Positions 43,083 through 52,439 of a stretch of DNA of 64,000 nucleotides are shown here, in pieces; the stretch's first letter is position 1, and each line of letters begins with the position of its first letter. The notes below the pieces were generated by a model. That model was given only the letters and a program-made list of their open reading frames with translations. It was not told the origin of the DNA and ran no database searches. Location: assembly GCA_035645145.1 (NCBI GenBank), contig DASQNC010000071.1, positions 1-64,000 on the forward strand. Direction: 5' to 3'. This stretch comes from Azospirillaceae bacterium (lineage in GTDB: Bacteria; Pseudomonadota; Alphaproteobacteria; Azospirillales; Azospirillaceae). A program made the translations under genes and the position numbers.

Positions 43083-43496
43083 ATGCCACGCGTCGCCTGT
43101 ACGGTTCTGGTCATGCTTGCGATATCGGCGGCAAGCTCGGCGCCAGCGGGCGAGGAGGGGCCTGAGAGCCGCTTCGATATCCGGACCGTTTCGGATCTCG
43201 TCCGCCTTTGCGAGACGGTGCCGGAGCATATGGACGGCAACGCCGCCCCGGACACCCTGTTCGACATGGTGGCGTGCCTCGCCTACCTGCGCGGTGCACT
43301 TGCCGTGTACCAGTCCTATCAGCACTGGAACCATGTGCGGGTGATCTGCATCCCGGACGCCTCCACCCATGGCGACCAGGTTACGGCACTGTTGTCGTGG
43401 GCGGCACAGGACGAGCGGCGGCGCGGGGAAGAGGCGGCCCTGGGCCTGCTCAACGCCATGCGCTACCGCTTCGGCTGCGATCAGCGGGCCAACTAG
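43083..43496 (+). CDS. Secreted Rap1a/Tai-like small protein
   Basis: The protein has 137 residues. A signal peptide (VACTVLVMLAISAASSAPA) is followed by a helical domain with VSDLVRLCETVPEH, MVACLAYLRGALAVYQSYQH, VRVICIPDASTHGDQV and ALGLLNAMRYRFGC. This spacing of cysteines and helices resembles the Rap1a/Tai family, whose known members are T6SS immunity proteins; many relatives have no effector nearby. No effector gene is adjacent here. GGGAAGGGG lies before ATG 43083. Confidence 0.7.
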   Translation: MPRVACTVLVMLAISAASSAPAGEEGPESRFDIRTVSDLVRLCETVPEHMDGNAAPDTLFDMVACLAYLRGALAVYQSYQHWNHVRVICIPDASTHGDQVTALLSWAAQDERRRGEEAALGLLNAMRYRFGCDQRAN

Positions 43497-43531
43497 AGCC
43501 CGGCTCGATCCCATGGGTCGAGCCGGGCTCT
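43495..43531. terminator. Long perfect hairpin after the Rap1a-like gene
   Basis: A 14-bp perfect stem, AGAGCCCGGCTCGA (43495-43508) with 43518-43531, overlaps the stop codon of the preceding gene. The 9-base loop is itself a CCCATGGG palindrome. No T-run follows. It could be a terminator helped by Rho or a 3' stabiliser between convergent genes. Confidence 0.6.
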
Positions 43532-43550
43532 ACCTGCATGTTTGATGGAC

Positions 43551-43590
43551 CAAATTGGCCGCTCAGGCGGTTCCGCCTGAGTGGAATTTG
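43551..43590. repeat. AAATT hairpin element, copy 2
   Basis: A 40-base copy of the element at 27343. The ends CAAATT / AATTTG pair, and the centre CTCAGGCGG-TT-CCGCCTGAG forms a perfect 9-bp stem. Together they make a long near-continuous hairpin, 2 bases before the ykgJ stop (43593), so it may also end that gene's transcript. About 75% identity with copy 1 and identical ends. Confidence 0.65.
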
Positions 43591-43592
43591 CT

Positions 43593-44246
43593 CTAGGCGA
43601 CTGCCGGCTCACGGGCGGTTGCGCCGGCGGTCTTGGTGTAAGCGGCCGCCAGCAGGGTGTGCAGTTCCCAGGCCCCCCGCACGCCTGTTGCCAGTTGGTA
43701 TCCGGATGCCGTCCCGGAAAGGACCTGCTTGATGTGCTGGATGGGGGGATCCCACGTCCGCTCGGCCCCGGTCACGCCCTCCATGAAGGCGCTACGGCAG
43801 CCGCCGGCGTCGGTGGCGGCAACCGCACGGCACATCATCGGCCGCACCTGGTAGATTTGGCATCTGCCGTTGTCCCCAAGGAAAGCGCAGGGCACCGCGG
43901 CGCGCGGACGCTCGGTCGCGCTCATGCCCTTGGTTCGCTCGGCGACGTCCACCACCCGCGCGGCGAAGTGCGCCTGCTCGCTTGGCGTGAAACGCGTGGC
44001 GATATGCACGAAGATGGTGCGGGCCTCGGGGACCGTGACCTCCACCCCCCGGTGGCAGCACGATGTGCAACGTGATTTGCAGGCCAACGGACAGGCTGGC
44101 GGGTTCTTCCGCCGCATCATCTCGACCACCCGGTCGGCCTCGGCCATCAGGCGGCGTCCGATCGCATCGTCCGTGATGCCGGCTGTAATATCGGCAAGGA
44201 TCGCGATCTGGGCGTCCTTGATGATGGGGGTGGCAGGCTTCGTCAT
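43593..44246 (-). CDS. YkgJ family cysteine-cluster protein
   Basis: The protein has 217 residues. A metal or Fe-S site is suggested by ACPLACKSRCTSCCHRGVEV near residue 52 and by CAFLGDNGRCQIYQVRPMMCR, about residues 118-138, as in YkgJ/UPF0153 proteins. The remaining C-terminus has WDPPIQHIKQVLSG and is helical. Function is unknown; such proteins are thought to bind zinc or iron. Upstream on the minus strand is a TATGAT -10-like box without a good -35. The 212-bp gap (44247-44458) otherwise holds only the ugpC terminator. Confidence 0.85.
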   Translation of the reverse strand: MTKPATPIIKDAQIAILADITAGITDDAIGRRLMAEADRVVEMMRRKNPPACPLACKSRCTSCCHRGVEVTVPEARTIFVHIATRFTPSEQAHFAARVVDVAERTKGMSATERPRAAVPCAFLGDNGRCQIYQVRPMMCRAVAATDAGGCRSAFMEGVTGAERTWDPPIQHIKQVLSGTASGYQLATGVRGAWELHTLLAAAYTKTAGATAREPAVA

Positions 44247-44421
44247 TCAGAGGCAGGTGGTGGCGATGGCCGGTACGGTCCGCGCCATCATACCTCTTCC
44301 TGCCTACCGAACAGGAATTAAAAACCGATCGGCACCTTCTGCCCGGCAGCCTGTGCCATATCCGCCAGGATTGCGCGGGGTTCGGCACCGATCCGGGCGC
44401 CCGCGCGGGGTGCCGCCCTTC

Positions 44422-44456
44422 GGAACGGGGCGGACCGGAAGGCCCGCCCCGCTTCC
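44422..44456 (-). terminator. Hairpin after ugpC
   Basis: GGAACGGGGCGG (44422-44433) pairs with CCGCCCCG-C-TTCC (44444-44456), a 12-bp stem with one bulge. It starts 2 bases after the ugpC stop on the minus strand. There is no clear T-run. It likely marks the ugp operon end. Confidence 0.6.
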
Positions 44457-44458
44457 GT

Positions 44459-45547
<1,089 letters not shown>

Positions 45548-45559
45548 TGAACCTTCTTC

Positions 45560-46411
45560 CTATTTGTCCCCATCCACGAGGCCGCGGACGAAGGTCCGCA
45601 TCATCACCAGCACCACCGCCACGGGAGGCAGCAGGGCCAGGACCGTCGTGGTCATGATCAAATGCCAATCCACCTGCGCGTCCCCGGTGCCCATCATCTT
45701 CGTGATGCCGATGACGACGGTTTCCATCTCCCGCGAGGAGGTGATCAGGAGTGGCCAGAGGTACTGGTTCCAGCCGTAAATGAAAAGGATTACGAACAGG
45801 GCCGCGATGTTGGTGCGCGACAGCGGCAGCACGACATCCCGGAAGAACCGCATCGGCCCGGCGCCGTCGATCTTTGCGGCCTCCACCAGCTCGTCTGGAA
45901 TGGTCAGGAAGAACTGCCGGAACAGCAGCGTGGCCGTGGCCGAGGCGATGAGGGGAACGGTGAGGCCGGCGTAGGTGTCGACCATGCCGAGGTTCGAGAC
46001 GACCTCGTAGGTCGGAACCATGCGCACTTCCACCGGCAGCATCAGGGTGATGAAGATCATCCAGAAGAACAGCATCCGGCCGGGGAAGCGGAAGAACGCC
46101 ACCGCGTAGGCCGAGATGATGGAGATGGAGATCTTGCCGATGGTGATGGCCAGCGCCACGATGAGACTGTTCATCATCATGCGCGACACGGGCGTGTAGC
46201 TCAGCCGCAGGCCTTGGCCGCCGAACAGCGCCTGGGAGTAGTTGTCCCACCCCTCCGGGCCGGGATAGAGCGGAAGCTGGCCGCGCCCGATGGTGCCGAT
46301 ATCCCAGGTGGAGCCGATGACGGCCACGTAGATCGGGAAGGCGAAGATCGCCACGCCCAGGATCAGGACGAGATGGGGGACCACGTCGGTCCAGTTGCGG
46401 GACGTGATCAT
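45560..46411 (-). CDS. ugpE: sn-Glycerol-3-phosphate ABC transporter permease UgpE
   Basis: The protein has 283 residues with six hydrophobic helices. The EAA loop is EAAKIDGAGPMRFFRDVVLPLSR, which contacts the ATPase. The N-terminus HLVLILGVAIFAFPIYVAVIGSTW and the C-terminal LVDGDK are typical of UgpE. The start ATG overlaps the ugpA stop (ATGA). Gene order B-A-E-C agrees with the family. Confidence 0.92.
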   Translation of the reverse strand: MITSRNWTDVVPHLVLILGVAIFAFPIYVAVIGSTWDIGTIGRGQLPLYPGPEGWDNYSQALFGGQGLRLSYTPVSRMMMNSLIVALAITIGKISISIISAYAVAFFRFPGRMLFFWMIFITLMLPVEVRMVPTYEVVSNLGMVDTYAGLTVPLIASATATLLFRQFFLTIPDELVEAAKIDGAGPMRFFRDVVLPLSRTNIAALFVILFIYGWNQYLWPLLITSSREMETVVIGITKMMGTGDAQVDWHLIMTTTVLALLPPVAVVLVMMRTFVRGLVDGDK

Positions 46412-47292
46412 CCGTAGTGGACCTTGCGCTCGATGAAGCGGAACTGCACGACCGTCAGCGCGATCACGGCGATCATCAGGATCACGGACTGCGCCGCCGA
46501 CGCACCCAGGTTGTGGTTCACCGCGCCCTCCACGTAGACCTTGTAGATCAGCGTGGACGTCGCGGTGCCCGGGCCGCCCTTGGTCAGCGCATGGATCACG
46601 CCGAAGGTCTCGAAGAACGAGTAGACCAGATTGACCACCAGCAGGAAGAAGGTGGTGGGCGTGATCAGCGGGAAGACGATGGTGGCGAACCGGCGGACCG
46701 GGCCGGCACCGTCGATGGCCGAGGCTTCGATCACCGATTTCGGGATCGACTGCAGCGCCGCCAGGAAGAAGATGAAGTTGTAGCTGACCTGCTTCCACGC
46801 GGCCGCCAGGATCACCAGCAGAAGCGCCTGCCCGTCCACCAGCTTGTAGTCCCAGTGCAGGCCGATGTCGTTCAACTTGCGACCGACGATCCCGATGTTC
46901 GGGTGGAAGATGAACACCCAAAGCAACGCGGACACGGCCGGTGCCACGGCATAGGGCCAGATCAACAGGGCCTGGTACGCGGTCTTGCCCTTGATCTGCG
47001 CATCGGCCATCGCGGCGAACAGCAGCGCCAGCGTCATGGACAGGCCGGTGACCGACAGCGCGAAGACCACCGTCGTGCGGGCGGAGTTGAAATAGTCCGG
47101 GTCCGCCAGGACGATCTCGTAATTCTCGAACCAGACGAACACGGTCGACAGGCCGAAGGCGTCCTGGAGCTGGGTGGACTGCCAGATCGCCTGCGCGGCG
47201 GGCCATATGAAAAAGACCAGGGTGACCGCCACCTGCGGAAACAGCAGCAGGTAGGGCAGCAGTTTTTGGTCGAAGATGACGCGGCGGTTCAT
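46408..47292 (-). CDS. ugpA: sn-Glycerol-3-phosphate ABC transporter permease UgpA
   Basis: The protein has 294 residues with six hydrophobic helices. The EAA loop is EASAIDGAGPVRRFATIVFPLITPT. The N-terminus FDQKLLPYLLLFPQVAVTLVFFIWPA and FGVIHALTKGGPGTATSTLIYKVY are characteristic of UgpA. The mature start is ATG 47292. A large hairpin separates it from ugpB. Confidence 0.92.
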   Translation of the reverse strand: MNRRVIFDQKLLPYLLLFPQVAVTLVFFIWPAAQAIWQSTQLQDAFGLSTVFVWFENYEIVLADPDYFNSARTTVVFALSVTGLSMTLALLFAAMADAQIKGKTAYQALLIWPYAVAPAVSALLWVFIFHPNIGIVGRKLNDIGLHWDYKLVDGQALLLVILAAAWKQVSYNFIFFLAALQSIPKSVIEASAIDGAGPVRRFATIVFPLITPTTFFLLVVNLVYSFFETFGVIHALTKGGPGTATSTLIYKVYVEGAVNHNLGASAAQSVILMIAVIALTVVQFRFIERKVHYG

Positions 47293-47310
47293 GGGGATCC
47301 GGGGTGTCGC

Positions 47311-47361
47311 CTCACCCGAACGGCCCCGCATGCCGGGGGCTCGCGGGGCCGTTCGGGTGAG
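47311..47361 (-). other. Large intergenic hairpin between ugpB and ugpA
   Basis: A perfect 19-bp inverted repeat (47311-47329 with 47343-47361) has a 13-base loop. No T-run follows. Such hairpins after binding-protein genes usually protect the upstream message and reduce downstream expression, as known for malE-malF. That would give more UgpB than permease. Confidence 0.85.
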
Positions 47362-47410
47362 GGCCCGCCCCGCACCGTGTCCGGCGGGGGCGGGTCTCGG
47401 CATCAGATGG

Positions 47411-48751
47411 TTACGAGCGGCGGTTCGCGCGCTCGAAGTTGCGCAGGACGGTGTTGCCCCGCTGCGCGGCGTTCTGCATCGCCTGCTCGGGCGTCTGCTG
47501 GCCCTGCAGGGCGCGCTCCATCTCCTCCTGGATGATGTTGCGGATTTCCGGGAACCCGCCCAGGCGGATGCCCATGGAGTTTTCCGTCATCTTGTCGCCG
47601 CGCAGGAGCTGCTGGATGGGGATCTCGGCGCCCGCGTTCTTCTGGTAGTAGTCGGCCTTCTTGGCCATCTCGTAGGCCGTGCGGGTGAGCGGCAGGTAGC
47701 CGGTCTGCATGTGCCAGCGGGCCGCCTGGTCCGGCGCCGACAGGAACTTGAAGAACTCGGCCACGCCGCGCAGCTCGTCGGCGTTGCGGGGGATGCCCGG
47801 ACCCTTGTTCATGACCCAGAAGCTGGCGCCGCCGATGATGGAGTTGATCGGCGCGTTCGGGGCGTCCGGGTAGTACGGCAGCATGGCGACGCCCCAGGCG
47901 AACTTCGCCTCGCGCTCGACCCGGCCGCGGAAGCCGGACGAGGTCGTGATCATCGCGCACTCGGCCGACGGGAACAGGGCCTCGGCGGCGTTGTCGCGGC
48001 CGCCGTACTTGAAGGTGCCGTCCTTCTGCGCCTGCACCAGGTTCGCCAAGTGGCGGACCTGGAGCGGGTTGTTGATGCGCAGTTCGGCGTCAAGCCCCTG
48101 GAAGCCGTTGCCCTTGGTGGCCAACGGGATGTTGTGGACCGCGCTGAACTGCTCGACCTGCAGCCAGGTCGGCCAAGCGGTGGTGTACGGGCAGGCGACG
48201 CCACCGTCCTTCAGCTTCTTGGCGGTCTCGAAAAGCTCCGGCCAGGTCTTGGGCGGGTTTTCGGGGTCCAGGCCGGCCTTCTTGAAGGCGTCCTTGTTGT
48301 ACCAGAGGACCGCGGTCGAGCTGTTGAACGGCATCGACACCGGGCGGCCGTCCGACAGGCTGTAGTAGCCGCGGACCGCGGGGAGGTAGTCGTCGAAGTC
48401 GATCTGGACGCCGGTTTCCTTCAGCAGCTCGTGCAGCGGCTTCACGGCGGCCCCGGCGGCCATCATGGTGCCGGTGCCGACCTCGAACATCTGCACGATG
48501 TGCGGCGCGGTGCCCGAGCGGAAGGCCGCGATGGCGGCCTGCATCGTGTCGGGGTACGAACCCTTGTAGCCGGCGTTGATCTGGTACTTCGGCTGGGACT
48601 CGTTGAAGTCCTTCACGAAGGTTTCCAGGATCGGGCCCAGCGGGGCGGCGAGCCCGTGCCAGAAGTCGATCTGCACCTTCTGCTGCGCGGCGGCGGGCAG
48701 CGATACGCCCGCGGCGACGACCGCGCCGACCAGAACCTTGCGGATGTCCAT
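47411..48751 (-). CDS. ugpB: sn-Glycerol-3-phosphate-binding periplasmic protein
   Basis: The protein has 446 residues. A signal peptide (VLVGAVVAAGVSLPAAAQ) precedes a family-1 binding protein. Marks are IDFWHGLAAPLGPILETFVKDFNESQPKYQI, VQMFEVGTGTMMAAG, PFNSSTAVLWYNKDAFKKAGLDP, TTSSGFRGRVE and GGASFWVMNKGP. GGGAGGGAACAGGGAA sits before ATG 48751. UgpB binds G3P and glycerophosphocholine-like diesters. It is the first gene of the operon, so the 177-bp region 48752-48928 should hold the promoter; only a GATAAT -10-like box is visible. Confidence 0.93.
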   Translation of the reverse strand: MDIRKVLVGAVVAAGVSLPAAAQQKVQIDFWHGLAAPLGPILETFVKDFNESQPKYQINAGYKGSYPDTMQAAIAAFRSGTAPHIVQMFEVGTGTMMAAGAAVKPLHELLKETGVQIDFDDYLPAVRGYYSLSDGRPVSMPFNSSTAVLWYNKDAFKKAGLDPENPPKTWPELFETAKKLKDGGVACPYTTAWPTWLQVEQFSAVHNIPLATKGNGFQGLDAELRINNPLQVRHLANLVQAQKDGTFKYGGRDNAAEALFPSAECAMITTSSGFRGRVEREAKFAWGVAMLPYYPDAPNAPINSIIGGASFWVMNKGPGIPRNADELRGVAEFFKFLSAPDQAARWHMQTGYLPLTRTAYEMAKKADYYQKNAGAEIPIQQLLRGDKMTENSMGIRLGGFPEIRNIIQEEMERALQGQQTPEQAMQNAAQRGNTVLRNFERANRRS

Positions 48752-48928
48752 TTCCCTGTTCCCTCCCCGGGATGGAGCGGAGCCCTTATGGGGTGTTGGT
48801 GGTGAAACCAGGGTTACCAAATTATCGCGTATTTGTGAAAGCGTGCAGGTGCCCGATACGACGGTACGGGTACACTTTTCCCACGGTCGCGGCGCGAGGG
48901 GCCGGTCCTTCCGATCCGTTGGGGGAGT

Positions 48929-49720
48929 CTACTCGGCCTGCTTCGACCGCTCCAGTATGCCGTCGGCCAGCAGTTCGGCGATGCACTGGTAGCCGGCACC
49001 GTTCATGTGGAGCCCGTCCCCGGACAGCACCGGCATGTCACGGGGCTGCGACGCCCAGTGCCGCATGATCCGGTACCTGGGCAGCAACGGGACCCCGGTT
49101 TCCGCCACGATGTGTCCGATGGCGTCCACGAAGGCGGTGTAGACATCCTCGTGCGGGACGTCGGGATAGTACTGTGGATCCATCAGGACGATGTCGACGC
49201 CGCGGTCGCCCGTCCACTGCACGCCGCGGCGCACGGTGTCGGCGAAATCGTCGAGCGGCACGTCGTTCAGCGCATCGTTCGTGCCCACCTGCCAGATGAC
49301 CAGGTCCGGCTCCCAGTCGACGACATCGCGCTTCAAGCGCTTGAGGGTGGCGGCCGCGGCTTCGCCGACGATCCCGTCGTTGCGGACGGTGAAATCGATA
49401 TCGGGGAAGCGGGCTTCCAGGGCCGTTTCGAGGCGCGGAGGATACGCGCGGGTGGGCGTGGAGGCGCCGACCCCGACCGTGGAAGAGGAGCCGATGGCCA
49501 GGATGCGCACGGCCCGACCCGCCCGGATCCGCTCCAAGGTCCGGGGCAGCGCGCCGGGAAGCCCCTGCATCTCGGGCGGGACGGCGCAAGGGGCGGGGAC
49601 CTCCTGCGCGTGCGGCGGCGCCCCCGTTCCCGGCAGCGTACCGTCCGGGACCAGGGTGGCCAAAAGCATCGCGCCGAACACCGCCCCCGCCATCCGGGCT
49701 CCGGTGCCCGGTCGTTTCAC
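48929..49720 (-). CDS. SGNH/GDSL-type hydrolase, secreted
   Basis: The protein has 263 residues from GTG 49720, or 254 from ATG 49693, with an export signal (MAGAVFGAMLLATLVPDG). Block I, normally GDSL, reads AIGSSSTVGVGAS. Block III has VIWQVGTNDA, and block V has GDGLHMNGAG with the Asp-x-x-His pair. Thus a Ser-His-Asp site is present although the Asp of GDSL is replaced by Ser. The GTG overlaps the opgC stop (GTGA), so the two genes are coupled. A periplasmic deacetylase or acyltransferase role on a glycan is likely. Confidence 0.8.
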   Translation of the reverse strand: MKRPGTGARMAGAVFGAMLLATLVPDGTLPGTGAPPHAQEVPAPCAVPPEMQGLPGALPRTLERIRAGRAVRILAIGSSSTVGVGASTPTRAYPPRLETALEARFPDIDFTVRNDGIVGEAAAATLKRLKRDVVDWEPDLVIWQVGTNDALNDVPLDDFADTVRRGVQWTGDRGVDIVLMDPQYYPDVPHEDVYTAFVDAIGHIVAETGVPLLPRYRIMRHWASQPRDMPVLSGDGLHMNGAGYQCIAELLADGILERSKQAE

Positions 49721-50895
49721 GCCCGGCGCACCGAGCCGCGGTCCCGCACGGTTCGTGTCCCGGCCACTTGGGTACCGGGCGCCAGCGTTCCAGGAGCGGG
49801 CGAGGGTGCGCCCTGTCGTGCGAGGAGCCATGCCAGACACATTTGAGCGGCGATGCCGACGGCCAGGAACAGGACGTCGAAGAGGACACCGTATTCCTTG
49901 GTGACCTTGAGCGTGAGCCCCCACAGGCTCAAGATCAACCCCAGGCAGAACACGGGCAGCGACTGCCGTCCCATCAGCACGACCGGGTTGCCGCTTCCCA
50001 ACGATTTGACCCACCGGTGCAAGGGCAGGTTGACGACCACATAGGCCAGGGCCAGGACGTGCAGCAGCCGCGGCAGCGAAAGGTTCTGCTTGTCCAGGTC
50101 CCATAGGAACCGCGGCAGGGGCAAGGCGTCGGGATCGGGCGCAATGCCGCTGCGCACCCAGACCAGCGCCCCGACCAGATAGGCCACGGCGGTCCAGAAC
50201 AGGACCCGCGAACATCCGATCCCCACCCCCTGCAGGCGCAGGGCGCCGATCGTGAAGCCGATCACGAACAGGAACTGCCAGGCGAAGGGGTTGAAGAACC
50301 ATCCGCCGGACAGCGGATGGTTCGGCAGGTTCCACCCCGCCAGATTGGCGGCGGCATAGAGCCCGCAGGATGCGGCGACCGTCCCGGCCAAGCTCCGCGC
50401 GGCCCCCAGCAGCAGCAGCGGCATGGCCGCGAGCAGGACGGTGTAGAGGGGCAGGATGTTGAGGAAGCCGGGTTGGTAGCGCAGCGTCGCCGCCCCCACG
50501 AGGCTGGCCGCCGGATCCACGATCAGCGGCGTCAGGGCGACGAGTTCGAACAGGCGGCCGTCGCCGGTGCGCAGCACGGCATGGGCGAAGATCGCGGCGC
50601 CGGCCAGGAACGTGGCCGCGTGGGCCGCATAGAGCAGGGCGGCCCGGCGGATCGCCTTGTCCACGGCGTCCTGCCAGCATCCCTGCCGGACCCGGCTGAA
50701 ATAGGCGAAGGCCGCCGCGTACCCCGCGAGCAGGACGAAGAGTTCCGCCGCGTCCGAGAAGCCGAAGTTCCTGTGCGTCAGGTTTTCGAAGATGTTGCCG
50801 GCCAGGTGGTTCACAAAGATCGTGACCAGGGCCACGCCGCGCCAGAAGTCGGCGGCGGTGTCGCGTTCCACGCGGATGTGCCCCGACCCGGCCAT
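49717..50895 (-). CDS. opgC: OpgC-domain acyltransferase-like membrane protein
   Basis: The protein has 392 residues with about ten hydrophobic helices. The N-terminal motif RDTAADFWRGVALVTIFVNHLAGN and FGFSDAAELFVLLAGYAAAFAYF are hallmarks of OpgC, an acyltransferase-3-like protein that succinylates osmoregulated periplasmic glucans. GWFFNPFAWQFLFVIGF and the MGRQSLPVFCLG helix are further marks. The last 30 residues are cytosolic and proline-rich. ATG 50895 gives MAGSGHIRVE. It is coupled to an SGNH hydrolase gene, as in AT3-SGNH systems. Confidence 0.85.
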   Translation of the reverse strand: MAGSGHIRVERDTAADFWRGVALVTIFVNHLAGNIFENLTHRNFGFSDAAELFVLLAGYAAAFAYFSRVRQGCWQDAVDKAIRRAALLYAAHAATFLAGAAIFAHAVLRTGDGRLFELVALTPLIVDPAASLVGAATLRYQPGFLNILPLYTVLLAAMPLLLLGAARSLAGTVAASCGLYAAANLAGWNLPNHPLSGGWFFNPFAWQFLFVIGFTIGALRLQGVGIGCSRVLFWTAVAYLVGALVWVRSGIAPDPDALPLPRFLWDLDKQNLSLPRLLHVLALAYVVVNLPLHRWVKSLGSGNPVVLMGRQSLPVFCLGLILSLWGLTLKVTKEYGVLFDVLFLAVGIAAQMCLAWLLARQGAPSPAPGTLAPGTQVAGTRTVRDRGSVRRA

Positions 50896-50986
50896 GTCAT
50901 ACCCAGCGCATTTCCCGGATCGTTTCAACCATCGGATAGGGACGGGGTGTCGAACGGCAAAGGTGCGTACGCCTTGCGACCAGGGC

Positions 50987-51850
50987 TCAGTCCGCCAAAC
51001 CCTCGAAGAAGGTCATGGCGATTTCGCCCGCTTCGGCCGGCCAGGTGTGGGGATAGGGGCGCGCACCCGGCCGGCGCCCGCCGGTTCCATCCTCGTCGTG
51101 CTGGCACCAGAGCACCGGGTTGCCATTGGGGTCCGACCCGTAGCGCCGACAGGCGAGCCCCGCGATGTCCACCGGGTCCGGCCGTTCCTCCGCAAGGCCG
51201 TTCTGGGCCAGGAAGGCGGCCAGCGCCCGGCGGCCTTCGGCGATGGGCACCAGCGCGTCCTTCGGATTGTGGATGAGGACGGCCCCGACCTGGCCGACGC
51301 ACCTCGAGGGCACGATGCCGCCGGCCACGGCCACCACGCCGCGGATCCTGTCGCCCCGTGCACAGGCGAGACTGCTGGCGAAGCTGGCGCCCAGCGAATG
51401 GCCCGCCACGAAGACGGCGGCGGGATCGATGCAGAAGGACGCGGCCATCCGGTCCAGCAACGCGTCGAAGACGGCGTAGTCGCGCAATCGTCCCGGCGGG
51501 TCGCGCGGGTCCGACCATGCGAAGCGCCCGTCCGCCGCCCGCAGGGCCTCGGGGTAGACGAAGATTGTCGGTGCCTGGGCCGCCGGTTCCAGTCGGAAGT
51601 ACTGCCGGGCCTGGGCGGCCGTGTTGGTCCGGCCGTGGAACGCGAACACCAGGTGGTGCGGGATGGCAGGGTCGTAGCCCCGCGGCGCCGCGACCAGGGC
51701 ATGGCGTCGGGTCCCCGCCACCTCGACCTCCAGCCTCTCCGGCAGGGCGGCCGTCCCGCCGCAACCGGCGGAGCGGCCCGGTGGGGTTTCGGCGCGGACC
51801 TGCGCGGGCAAGGCCAGGACGGACGCGGCGGCCAGCACGATCCACAGCAT
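50987..51850 (-). CDS. Secreted PHB-depolymerase/feruloyl-esterase-like hydrolase
   Basis: The protein has 287 residues with a signal peptide MLWIVLAAASVLALPAQVRA. The nucleophile is in VFVAGHSLGASFASSLAC (GHSLG) near residue 145. The Asp region is GAVLIHNPKDALVPIAEG and a late His is in HTWPAEAGEIAM. This resembles LpqC/PHB-depolymerase-family esterases, where the substrate may be polyester or feruloyl ester. The start ATG 51850 diverges from the CBS gene across 130 bp. Confidence 0.82.
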   Translation of the reverse strand: MLWIVLAAASVLALPAQVRAETPPGRSAGCGGTAALPERLEVEVAGTRRHALVAAPRGYDPAIPHHLVFAFHGRTNTAAQARQYFRLEPAAQAPTIFVYPEALRAADGRFAWSDPRDPPGRLRDYAVFDALLDRMAASFCIDPAAVFVAGHSLGASFASSLACARGDRIRGVVAVAGGIVPSRCVGQVGAVLIHNPKDALVPIAEGRRALAAFLAQNGLAEERPDPVDIAGLACRRYGSDPNGNPVLWCQHDEDGTGGRRPGARPYPHTWPAEAGEIAMTFFEGLAD

Positions 51851-51980
51851 CGGTCCGGCTCCTTGGTATGAGGACCTCAACCGAAGGGCCTGCCGGCGGG
51901 TTCCTGTCCCGGGGTCGGTTCCGCGGCGCGGGTCCCGCCGGCCCCACCCGATCCGGCACCCGCGCATCGAGGTGAGGACC

Positions 51981-52427
51981 ATGACCAACGCCCAGCAGAG
52001 GCTCATCCGGGACGTGATGACCCGGGATGCGCAATCCATCGGCCCCAATGACAGCATCCAGCGTGCGGCACAGCTCATGGACCAGCTGAACGTCGGCGCG
52101 CTTCCCGTGTGCGAGGGCGAGCGCCTGATCGGCATGGTGACCGACCGCGACATCACCGTCCGCGCCACCGCCGCCGGCCATTCGCCGACCGAAACGAGGG
52201 TGGATGCGGTGATGAGCGGCGACGTCCGGTCGGTTGGCGAGGACGACACCTTGGAGACCGCCGCCCGCATCATGCGGAAGACCCAGATCCGGCGCCTGCC
52301 CGTGGTGGGTGCGGACAACCGGCTGGTGGGCATCGTGGCGCTGGGCGACATCGCCACCGACGCTCCGGACATGGCGGAGGAAACCCTGCGCCAGGTCTCC
52401 GAGCCGTCCGAACCCGATCGCAGCTGA
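51981..52427 (+). CDS. CBS-domain-pair protein
   Basis: The protein has 148 residues, made of two CBS motifs: IRDVMTRDAQSIGPNDSIQRAAQLM with IGMVTDRDITVRATAAG, and VDAVMSGDVRSVGEDDTLETAARIM with LVGIVALGDIAT. A CBS pair binds adenosine nucleotides and senses energy state, often in hypoxia or stress proteins. It has no fused effector domain. GAGG precedes ATG 51981. The end is convergent with the broken EamA gene. Confidence 0.9.
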   Translation: MTNAQQRLIRDVMTRDAQSIGPNDSIQRAAQLMDQLNVGALPVCEGERLIGMVTDRDITVRATAAGHSPTETRVDAVMSGDVRSVGEDDTLETAARIMRKTQIRRLPVVGADNRLVGIVALGDIATDAPDMAEETLRQVSEPSEPDRS

Positions 52428-52439
52428 GGGACTGCCTCC

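Noticed and set aside
39898-43089. Very long open frame on the minus strand opposite the decarboxylase and rsmB genes
   Set aside because: It is a shadow of real genes in GC-rich DNA; composition is Arg/His/Gly/Gln-rich with no family motif, and it overlaps two well supported genes.
48752-48928. Full promoter for ugpB
   Set aside because: A GATAAT box is present on the minus strand but no -35 hexamer sits at 16-18 bases, so no promoter feature was listed.
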